Assembly: GCA_039180385.1 (NCBI GenBank)
Contig: JBCDDJ010000011.1
Coordinates: 1-36,750 of the forward strand
DNA length: 36,750 bases
Direction: 5' to 3'
DNA from: SIO4C1 sp039180385
GTDB lineage: Bacteria > Cyanobacteriota > Cyanobacteriia > Phormidesmidales > Phormidesmidaceae
Shown: one piece after another, positions 8,152 through 16,400 of the stretch
Layout: each line of letters opens with the position of its first letter
Position numbering within the stretch: position 1 is the stretch's first letter
Notes under the pieces: generated by a model
Databases searched by the model: none
What the model saw: the letters and a program-made list of their open reading frames with translations, nothing else
What the model was told of the DNA's origin: nothing
Program-made: the position numbers and the translations under genes

Positions 8152-9237
8152 CTAAGCGACCTCATCAATGATGAGGTCGCCCTGGGTTAAAACTTTGGCT
8201 AAATCCAAAATGCCCATTGTGGTGCTGTTGTAAGTTGCCATCCCGGATAAGTATTGATGGCTGATGTCTCCAAGGGTGTTGTCTACGGGCTTGATTTCAC
8301 TGGGATTCACCAAAAACATGGATTCTAGGATATTTTCTACGGCAACACCCGCGGTAATGCCGTCGGTCTCAAAGACAATTGCCTGGGATTTTTCTGGGAC
8401 ATGCGTCCTGGGTAAATTCATCAAACTGCGGATATCAATCACGGTCAGCACGTCACCGCGGAGGTTGAGGTTGCCAACAATCGAGGGAGGGCAGCAGGGC
8501 ACCGGGGTCAGGTTTGAGATCTCGATAAACTCTTGCACAAGGTCTAGATCGATGCCAAAAAACTGCCCACCCAGGGCAACGACACTGAGGGCTTTGGCGT
8601 CTTGGTTCTCTGGGCTTTGAAGGGGTTGCCTGAGGCTATTGGCGCGTTGTTGCAAGATTGTGCGCTCGTCAGGGGTTGTCTTTGGGAAAAAGCGGTGGCT
8701 TTGAGATAGGCTATCTGCGTCGGTGGATGACGGTTGGAGGGTAGCGTCGATCTGACCGGGGATGTCTGAAAGACTGGCTATAGAAATGACTTGCTGCACT
8801 TCAACGTACTGTAGCCAGTGTTCGGGGTCCTTTAAAATTAGGGTGTTGTGTGCATCTTGGACTAACCCCGCAATCATGTTTTTGCGTCTCAAGTTGGCCA
8901 GGATTGGGTGATTTAAACTCTCCGTGGGGATTTCTTCTAAGGAAGCGGTCTCAAGGCTATGCACGGTATTGACAATAATGCCAACCTTGAGCTGGGCTTG
9001 ATTTAAAACAACGATGCTATCACTCAGGTGGTAGTCTGACGTGGTTGCGCCCAGGCTAATATTAATATCCAGGATGGGAATTAACGTACCCCGTAAATTG
9101 ATTGTCCCTAGGATATCTGGAGCGGTCTCTGACAGCATTATAATCTCGGGCAGTGCAAAGACCTCATCAATGTAGGTCGCGTTAATGCTAAAGCGCTGAT
9201 CGTGCGAGGTAAAACTAAAATAGGTGGGCTTACCCAT
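8152..9237 (-). CDS. cheW: Tandem CheW protein (two CheW domains)
   Basis: CheW couples chemoreceptors to the CheA kinase. This 361-aa protein holds two CheW domains, about residues 5-145 and 205-345. Each shows the CheW core: YIDEVFALPEI with LGTINLRGTLIPILDI, and LVQEFIEISNLTPVP with VGNLNLRGDVLTVIDI. A linker of about 60 residues separates them. A single CheW is near 160 aa, so this may cross-link two array subunits. AGGAG sits nine bases before the ATG, the clearest ribosome site in the operon. It is the last gene of a six-gene run, 62 bp after cheR. A perfect 12-bp inverted repeat overlaps its last codons. Confidence 0.9.
   Translation of the reverse strand: MGKPTYFSFTSHDQRFSINATYIDEVFALPEIIMLSETAPDILGTINLRGTLIPILDINISLGATTSDYHLSDSIVVLNQAQLKVGIIVNTVHSLETASLEEIPTESLNHPILANLRRKNMIAGLVQDAHNTLILKDPEHWLQYVEVQQVISIASLSDIPGQIDATLQPSSTDADSLSQSHRFFPKTTPDERTILQQRANSLRQPLQSPENQDAKALSVVALGGQFFGIDLDLVQEFIEISNLTPVPCCPPSIVGNLNLRGDVLTVIDIRSLMNLPRTHVPEKSQAIVFETDGITAGVAVENILESMFLVNPSEIKPVDNTLGDISHQYLSGMATYNSTTMGILDLAKVLTQGDLIIDEVA
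8156..8180. repeat. Perfect 12-bp inverted repeat at the 3' end of cheW
   Basis: GCGACCTCATCA and its exact complement TGATGAGGTCGC are separated by one base and cover the last codons of the tandem cheW gene, ending two bases before its stop codon. In the minus-strand transcript this folds into a strong hairpin. No T-run follows, so it is more likely an RNA 3'-end barrier or a coding coincidence than a classical terminator. Confidence 0.6.
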
Positions 9238-9299
9238 GGGGACTCTCCTTTAAAGTAAAGATAGGGGTCAGATAGAGACAAGGGGGCAGAATTTAAGGG

Positions 9300-10712
9300 T
9301 CAAAATTTTAATAACAGCTCGGCCACTGTCAGGTCATCTAGTTCAAAGATTTTGGTGTTGGTGGGGAGTTTTCTGAGTAGACTGAGGGCGGAGCGGCGCA
9401 TTTTGAGACTCTTTTTGGCGTTGCCTTCTTGTCTATAAATCTGGCTGAGCTCAACGTAGGCGGCGACTGATGTAGGCTCAAGATAGAGGATTTTTTTGAA
9501 GGTTCGTTTGGCGGCGGCGCGGTTGCCTTGGCGCTTTAAGATCTGGGCCAACGTGTAGTAAGGCATGACGGAAAAGGCTTCTATCTCTGAGGCTTGACGA
9601 CAGTATTGGACGGCCCTGTCGAGCTGGCCGATCTTGAGCTGTAGCTGGGCCATTAGACAGAGGCCGTCAAAGTTTTGAGGTTGGAGCTTGAGTGATTTTT
9701 CGAGGTAGGGCATCGCCTGGTCAAAGGATCGGGCTTTGAACAGGGTGAGGGCTGTGTCGATCAGGGCGTCCTCCCCGGAGGGCAGATCTGGGGAAGACGT
9801 TGTCGCGGCGGACTGGGGGGCCACTGGAGGAGGGGGGGGGGCATTGGGGTGCTGCTGATGGGGGGGGCGCTGATAGACAAGCGACTCGGGATACGATTGG
9901 GTCTCAAATCGGCTCATATCTTGGTTCCAAAGCTCAGTATGGCCGGTGATCAAATAGCCTGATGGGCGCAACATTTTGTAAAAGCTGTCGATGACGCTTG
10001 CGATCGCACCTTCGCTAAAGTAGATAAAGACATTGCGACAGATAATTAAATCCAGTTTGAGCTGAGCCTTAGGCTGGGATAGCGTTTTGCCCACTAAGTT
10101 TAGGGTCCGAAAACGGACCATGGCTTTGATATCGTCATCCAGATGATATTGTCCATCAATTTTGCGAAAGAACTGTTGCTGGGTGACGGCATCAATGCCT
10201 CTGAGCGACCAGGGGCGATAAATACCTGCTTTTGCTTGTTTTAAGGCGTGGGTATTGATATCGGTGCCCAGGAGCGTAACTTGCCACTGATCGATATCAG
10301 GCATCAGGTTTTTTAACGTCAGGGCCAGGGAATAGGCCTCCTCTCCGGTGGAGCAACCCGCACTGAGGATGCGCAGTTGCTTATCACTTTGATGACGCTT
10401 GATCAGGTCTGGCAACACATGGTTACGGAGCACCTTAAACTGTCCGCGATCTCGAAAGAAGAAGCTCTCAGGATTGGTGAGCAGGGCAATTAAGTGCTGC
10501 CACTCTTGTTGACTGTCTGGGGTGGGTGCGGTCAACAGCTGGTAATAGGCTTCGGGGTGCGATAGATTGAGCATGGCCATGCGGTGCCGGATTTTTTGCT
10601 CAACCAGGGGCTGATCTTTGGGTTTGATTTGCCAGCCGCAACCCCCTGCAATCAGTTGACTGAAGGCTTGTTGTAACAACGGAGAGATAGGGGCGGGCTG
10701 TGACATAAACAC
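9300..10712 (-). CDS. cheR: CheR chemoreceptor methyltransferase with C-terminal TPRs
   Basis: CheR methylates glutamates on chemoreceptors using S-adenosylmethionine. The helical N-domain occupies about 10-75. NPESFFFRD (80-88), AGCSTGEEAYS (118-128) and LIICRNVFIYF mark the Rossmann SAM-binding domain, to about 285. A Pro-rich hinge is followed by about four TPR units (315-450), so the protein is 470 aa rather than the usual 280. CheR-TPR fusions are typical of alternative-function systems such as Wsp (WspC). The frame opens with GTG at 10712, sharing one base with the cheB stop; an in-frame ATG at 10706 is an equally good start. Translational coupling to cheB is likely. Confidence 0.94.
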   Translation of the reverse strand: MFMSQPAPISPLLQQAFSQLIAGGCGWQIKPKDQPLVEQKIRHRMAMLNLSHPEAYYQLLTAPTPDSQQEWQHLIALLTNPESFFFRDRGQFKVLRNHVLPDLIKRHQSDKQLRILSAGCSTGEEAYSLALTLKNLMPDIDQWQVTLLGTDINTHALKQAKAGIYRPWSLRGIDAVTQQQFFRKIDGQYHLDDDIKAMVRFRTLNLVGKTLSQPKAQLKLDLIICRNVFIYFSEGAIASVIDSFYKMLRPSGYLITGHTELWNQDMSRFETQSYPESLVYQRPPHQQHPNAPPPPPVAPQSAATTSSPDLPSGEDALIDTALTLFKARSFDQAMPYLEKSLKLQPQNFDGLCLMAQLQLKIGQLDRAVQYCRQASEIEAFSVMPYYTLAQILKRQGNRAAAKRTFKKILYLEPTSVAAYVELSQIYRQEGNAKKSLKMRRSALSLLRKLPTNTKIFELDDLTVAELLLKF

Positions 10713-11770
10713 TAGGAACGACGAAGGTGGGGTTGAGAGACAGAATTGAGTAGGGTTTGTGCGATCGCATCAATGGGCAAAACCTGTTGGGCAGCCCCTA
10801 ATTCAATGGCGACCTTGGGCATGCCAAACACCACGGAGGTAGAGTCATCCTGGGCAATGGTCATGCCACCGCTCTGACAGATAGCCTTTAGCCCGATCGC
10901 CCCATCTTGTCCCATGCCGGTGAGTAAGATGCCCATTGCATGTCGACCGTAGCGATGGGCTACAGCCTCAAAGGTGACCGTGATAGATGGGCGATGTCCG
11001 TCAACTGAGGGCACATCAAGATGAACAAACTGGCCTTTGTGATCAAATGTCAGGTGGTGATTTTCGGCGGGGAAGTAGATATGACCGGGCTGCGGTTTTT
11101 GCCCCGGTTGGGCAATCTCGATGGAGAGCGCACAGGTTTTATTGAGCCAGTCGATTAAACCCTGTAAAAAACCTGTGCTGATGTGCTGGACACAAAGGAT
11201 CGGTGGAAAATCTGTCGGCAGTTTAGCAAATAACTTTTGTAAGGCTTTGGGCCCTCCGGTGGAGGCTCCAATGGCAATCATCCTGGGTTTGTTGTGGTAA
11301 CGGGCATGCATCAAGGGCAGTCGATGTCGTTTGCCAAGGATTGAGTGGGCCCGATTTTTCTTGAAAACTTTCACCCCAGCGAGCACTAAAATCTTATCGA
11401 TCAGGGCCTGATTTAACACCGGGTCAACGGGGCTGAGTCCGCCACAAGGTTTAGGGAAAATATCAACGGCCCCCGCTGCTAAGAGGTGAAAGACATTCTG
11501 GGGATCATCCTCTTGTACGGAAGAACTCACCACTAAAATGGGGCAGGGGTAGTGAGCCATGACCTCTATGGTCAAGGATAGGCCATCCATTTTAGGCATA
11601 TGCAGATCGGTACAAATCACTTGAGGCGCAACATTAGGAATCATGGCCAGGGCTTCTAGACCTGTGCTAGCAGTACCCACGACTTCAATTTGAGGGGAGG
11701 CCTCCAAAATCCTTTTCAGGATCACCTGGGCGACGGGGGAGTCTTCGACAAGCAACACTCGAATGGACAT
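10712..11770 (-). CDS. cheB: CheB chemoreceptor methylesterase/deamidase
   Basis: CheB removes methyl groups from receptor glutamates when its receiver is phosphorylated by CheA. Receiver domain 1-120 carries phospho-acceptor Asp55 (ICTDLHMPKMDG) and Lys107 (IFPKP). The catalytic domain (about 160-345) has the full triad: Ser170 in IGASTGGP, His196 in VQHIS and Asp289 in TGMGQDGA. At 352 aa it is full length. It starts 58 bp after the receptor gene stop and its own stop touches the start of cheR, so the two adaptation enzymes are made together. Confidence 0.96.
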   Translation of the reverse strand: MSIRVLLVEDSPVAQVILKRILEASPQIEVVGTASTGLEALAMIPNVAPQVICTDLHMPKMDGLSLTIEVMAHYPCPILVVSSSVQEDDPQNVFHLLAAGAVDIFPKPCGGLSPVDPVLNQALIDKILVLAGVKVFKKNRAHSILGKRHRLPLMHARYHNKPRMIAIGASTGGPKALQKLFAKLPTDFPPILCVQHISTGFLQGLIDWLNKTCALSIEIAQPGQKPQPGHIYFPAENHHLTFDHKGQFVHLDVPSVDGHRPSITVTFEAVAHRYGRHAMGILLTGMGQDGAIGLKAICQSGGMTIAQDDSTSVVFGMPKVAIELGAAQQVLPIDAIAQTLLNSVSQPHLRRS

Positions 11771-11828
11771 AGAAGCACTCGTAAGCAGGACGGTGAGATC
11801 GGCGTGACAATCTCAAATGAGATAGCGG

Positions 11829-13343
11829 TTATACCATTGCTTGAAGCACTTTTGCCGTTTGGCTTAAATGCTGTGCCCGGGAATGGGTTTGGTTCAGCCC
11901 AGAGACATTGTCTTTGGAGCCGCGATCGATAGCAGCCATTGCTTCTGCTATCTGATGAATGGCATCGACCTGCTGCTTGAGGATGAGTGCAACTTGCTGG
12001 TTGTTAAGAACGGCGGTGTCAATCGACGCTTGGATACCTTGAAAGGCCTGCTCAGCATTCTGAGCATTTTGTACCCCGGTGTTCACGGTTTTGGTGCCTT
12101 CCTCTGTCACCATCACCGTGGTCGTAATCGCTCTTTGAATCTCATCCACCAGGAAGCTAATTTCTTCGGCAGACTGCTGGCTTTGATCAGAGAGCTTGCG
12201 AATTTCATTGGCAACAACAGCAAAACCTTTACCATGTTCTCCCGCCCGCACCGCTTCAACGGATGAATTAAGCGCCAGCATATTGGTTTGATTAGCAAAG
12301 TCAGCCACCAGCTGTGAAATGCCCCCAATTTGCTCGGCTTGATCACTGAGGTTGATGATTTGTTCGGCAATGGCCCCCACTTTTCGCTTTAGCATAAACA
12401 TATCTTCGAGGGTTTTACCCACAGCCTGATTGCCTTCTTGGGTACGCTCCAAGGCCTTTTTAGCAGAAATCATGGCTGCGTTGGCCTGCTCCGATGACTG
12501 CTGTGAAGAGACCTCGATTTCATCCATGGTGGTGGTGGTCTCATTGACCGAAGCGGCCTGTTGATGGGCGATTCGTTCTTGCTGGGTGACGGTGACAGCA
12601 ATCTCACTGGAGGCGGTAGTGACGTTTTGGCTGGTGGTGGCCAATTTTTGGCGGATCCGTTGGGAGAGATAAAACACACTGGCTAACAAAATCAAGTTAG
12701 CCAGCAATAGCGCCAGGGTTACTTGCTTAGATTGCCCGATATGCTGCTTGGCATAGGCCTCTGCTGAGAAGACGGTTTGATCGGTCAAATCCCAATAGGT
12801 TTCACTGGCGGTCAGCAGCAGCTCGTGGTTTTGTGGGGTCGGGTTGGCTCTGTAGTCAGCTAAGTGGACCTTGATTTGGGCCCAAGCCTGACTTAACTGC
12901 TGAGTATTGGCTTGAAACGCTTGATCAGAGAGCTTAATGAGTTGTAGCTCTTCGCTACCGTTAATCAGACCCGCCAAGATTTGATCCAGCTCGGCCACCA
13001 GGGTATCCATTTTTTCCGCGGTTTCTGGGCCAGGATTGTCTGTAAAAGGCTCCAGAGCTTCCTCATCATCCAGGAAAGGCTCACTCGGCAGCTCGCTATC
13101 GGTTAAGGAATCGCTGTTGTCATCAATCACTGGTTGAGTAAACGCCAGTTTGATTAAGCGCTGGGTTTTGCCCCTGACAATGCCTGCGTAGTTTACGATG
13201 CGGGCATCGTTGGTGGTGCTGCCAATCTGGCGGTAGATACCCAGTATGCTAAAAATCGTAAAGAGAGAGAGGACCCCTAAGGTGATGCGGAGCTGAGTCG
13301 TGACACTTTGTGATAAATGTTTGAGGAACAGAGATTTGAGCAT
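11829..13343 (-). CDS. Methyl-accepting chemotaxis protein with PilJ/NarX-like sensor
   Basis: A 504-aa receptor. TM1 is about 18-37 and TM2 about 208-227, enclosing a periplasmic helical sensor of about 170 residues. The sensor opens with VNYAGIVRGKTQRLIKLAF, resembling the first helix of PilJ/NarX-type four-helix bundles, then has a very acidic Ser/Asp/Glu insert (75-105). No clear HAMP follows TM2; the coiled coil begins almost at once. The signalling tip at about 349-381 (NQTNMLALNSSVEAVRAGEH) is close to canonical and nearly identical to that of the 18404-20314 receptor. The gene sits between cheA and cheB, 84 bp after cheA. The ligand is unknown. Confidence 0.92.
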   Translation of the reverse strand: MLKSLFLKHLSQSVTTQLRITLGVLSLFTIFSILGIYRQIGSTTNDARIVNYAGIVRGKTQRLIKLAFTQPVIDDNSDSLTDSELPSEPFLDDEEALEPFTDNPGPETAEKMDTLVAELDQILAGLINGSEELQLIKLSDQAFQANTQQLSQAWAQIKVHLADYRANPTPQNHELLLTASETYWDLTDQTVFSAEAYAKQHIGQSKQVTLALLLANLILLASVFYLSQRIRQKLATTSQNVTTASSEIAVTVTQQERIAHQQAASVNETTTTMDEIEVSSQQSSEQANAAMISAKKALERTQEGNQAVGKTLEDMFMLKRKVGAIAEQIINLSDQAEQIGGISQLVADFANQTNMLALNSSVEAVRAGEHGKGFAVVANEIRKLSDQSQQSAEEISFLVDEIQRAITTTVMVTEEGTKTVNTGVQNAQNAEQAFQGIQASIDTAVLNNQQVALILKQQVDAIHQIAEAMAAIDRGSKDNVSGLNQTHSRAQHLSQTAKVLQAMV

Positions 13344-13427
13344 GGCTGAAAGGGTTGGGTTCTCTCTTGTATTGATTGTTCAGCGTATATTTTGTCGAGT
13401 GTATTCTTGGCTCGGATAAGGTGGGAG

Positions 13428-16400
13428 CTAGACTAGTCTGGCTAAGGTTTCTAGCAAAACGTCTTGGTTGAATTTACCTTTGGGAATGTAGGCGTCAGCG
13501 CCAGCGTCAGCCCCGCGTTTGCGGTCTGCATCTGAGGAAAGCGTGGTCACCAGGACGATGGGGAGGTCTTCGTACTCAGGATGTTGGCGAATCTTAGCGG
13601 TGAGAGATAGCCCGTCTAAGTTAGGCATTTCAACATCAGAGACCACGACATCAAACTGTCCATTGCGCAGTAAGTTGTAGCCCTCTAGGCCGTCTTCTGC
13701 GATCACAACGTCGTACCCAGCGCCTTCGAATAAGCGTTTTTCTTGGGTTCGCACTGGCGGAGAATCTTCGACCAAGAGGATCAGGGGCTTGCGGCGGATA
13801 TTTTCTTCTGGCAGAGGTGCGGCTGGGGTGGGGCGCTGTAGTGACTTGACCAAATCGGGGGGGTTTAAGATCATGCAGACGTCCCCGTTGCCCAAAATGG
13901 TGGCTCCGGTTACGTTGCGAACTCTTTTGAGCAGAGCCCCCTGTGGTTTTAAGACAACTTCCTGGGTATCTAAAAGGTGATCGATAAAGAATCCGCCCAG
14001 GCTGTCTCCGACTTTGAGTAGCAGACAAGGGCGACGATTGGATGGTACAAAAGTACTATTTTTGGCGGCAGAGGCCGGTAGCTCTAGCACATCAAAGAGA
14101 TTTGCAATGGGGACGACCTGATCGTTCCAGGTGATCGTGATTTGGTTAGCATCATCAATGACCATTTGCTCGGGCGAAATTAGCAGGGTGGTCTGGAGAA
14201 ATTCGATCGGCATGGCATGAATAATCCCCAGGGTCTCAACCAGTACAACGTTGGCGGTGGTCAAACTCGTGCTCACCTGCAGACGAAAGCTGCAGCCTTG
14301 GCCGGGCGATGAGTCAATTTGGATGTTGCCCTGTAGACGTTCTACGTTGGTGCGGACGACATCTAACCCAACGCCGCGACCGGAAATTTCGGTGATAAAA
14401 GTCCGCGTTGAGAAGCCAGGAGCCAGGATCAGTTCCTGGATTTGGCTGGGGGGCATGGCGTCTAATTCTTCGGCACTGTAAAGCCGACGACGTAGGGCGG
14501 TTTGTTTGATCTGGTCTAAATCGAGACCTTTACCATCATCCGTGACTTCGATGACGATACTGTTAGGGGTTTGGTGGCCCCGGACCCAAAGCTTGGCGGT
14601 GGGAGATTTTCCGGCGGCGGCTCGTTCGGCGGGGGTTTCTATGCCGTGGTCAATGGCGTTGCGTACGAGGTGCATCAGGGCATCTCGAATGCCTTCGAGG
14701 ATGCGTTTGTCGGCGGTGGTCTCCTGTCCTTCAAGTATCAGCTCAACCTGTTTGTCTTGCTGGCGAGTCAGATCTCTCACGGTGCGAGGTAAGCTTTGAA
14801 ACAAGGTGGCGAGGGGCAACAGTCGTAGGACACGAATGCGCTCGCTGAGATCTTCGGTCACCAGGTCTAGCTTGTCGCTGTTTTCTTGGGCCGATCTTCT
14901 CAGTGTACCAATCAGCGAATCCAGTGATGTTTCATAGGGATCGGTGCTGCCTGATGCCTGACGCTGGTTACGCTGGGTTTTCCATTCTTCCCAGAGGGTG
15001 GCGATCTGTTTAACTTGGGTGGTGGTCTGGGCGATCTGAATGCGGGTGACCGTGAGCTGCTCAGCCCGCCCCATGAGCATATCGAGATCGCTAGTTTGGA
15101 CACGGATGGTGTCGATCAGGTTGTCACTGGGGGAGGGGCGCAGGACTGGATCAGACGGCGGTGCGAGGGGGGGGGAAGTCGGGGCGCCCGTATCGGAGAT
15201 AACGGCTCTTAGCTGGTTGAGTATCTGCTGTGAGTTGATGGGGGCTGGGGTACCCAGGCTGGCCTGGTCAACCAGTTGGGCAATGGTGTCAAATCCCTCG
15301 TAGAGCTGGTCGCTCAAATCAGGGTCAAGGTTGAGGGTCTGCCGCTGTAAGCTACCAAAAATCGTTTCGATGGCGTGGGTGAGAGCGGCGACCGTCTCGA
15401 CCCCAGCACTGGCCGAATCTCCCTTGAGGCTGTGGGCCTCTCTCAGTAGCCCTGCCAGAGTGGTAGCGGTCTCTTCTGGGTGAGCTTCCAGGTGGGCAAG
15501 CCCAGCTTCGAGTTTACCGAGACGCTCTTTGCTGGTGAGGGCATAAATCTCACGCAGGGCTTCATCTTCGATGATCGGCGATGTGGCTGCCTCGGGGGCT
15601 GAAGGGGGTGGGCCCACGGGGGTAATGGCGGTCATCAGCCCCGCGATCACCTGCTCGGTATTAACGGTGCTCAGGGTATCGGTGGTAAAGGCGTGAACGA
15701 TTTGTGCGATCGCATCTAAGCTTTGATACAGATGGCTACATAACTCCGCGGTGAACACAATCTCTTGCTGTTGCAGGCTCCCGAAAATATCTTCGAGGGC
15801 GTGGGTCAGGGTCTCAATGGGCTGAAGATCTGCGGCTCTTGCATCCCCTTTAAGGCTGTGGGCCTCCCGCATGAGACTCGCCAACAGGGCCTTGTCTTGG
15901 GGCCGTTCTGTCAGCTGGAGCACACCAGTCTCTAGCTTCTGCAAGCGTTCTTCGCTGGTGGCTTGATAGAGCTGACGAAATTCAGCATCGTCATCCAGAC
16001 TGGGGGACAGCCCCGCATCCGGTGTGGCGACAGGGGCTGCGACTGGGTTGAGTAATGCCATCGCCGCTGGGAGGTGGACGCCACTGGCTTGGCCAGTGAC
16101 CGCCTCTTGGATAAGTCGCCCCAGTGCGTCCAGGCTCTGCTCGAGCTGAGTCTGTAGTAAGGGTGTGAGAGTCAGGTTATGCCGCTGTAGATTTTTAATC
16201 GTGGCTTCAAACTGATGGGAAAGTTGAGCAATCGAGTCTAAGCCCACTACGTGGGAGTCTGCGGTGAGGCTATGGGTTTCGCGGCGCAGGATCTCAAGCG
16301 GGTCTGTGTCTGGAGCCGCGTCGGTGTCTGCCTCGATTGCCAGCGGCGATAGGGTTAACTTGGCGAGGTTTTCTGTCAGCATTTGCAACCGATCGAGGCT

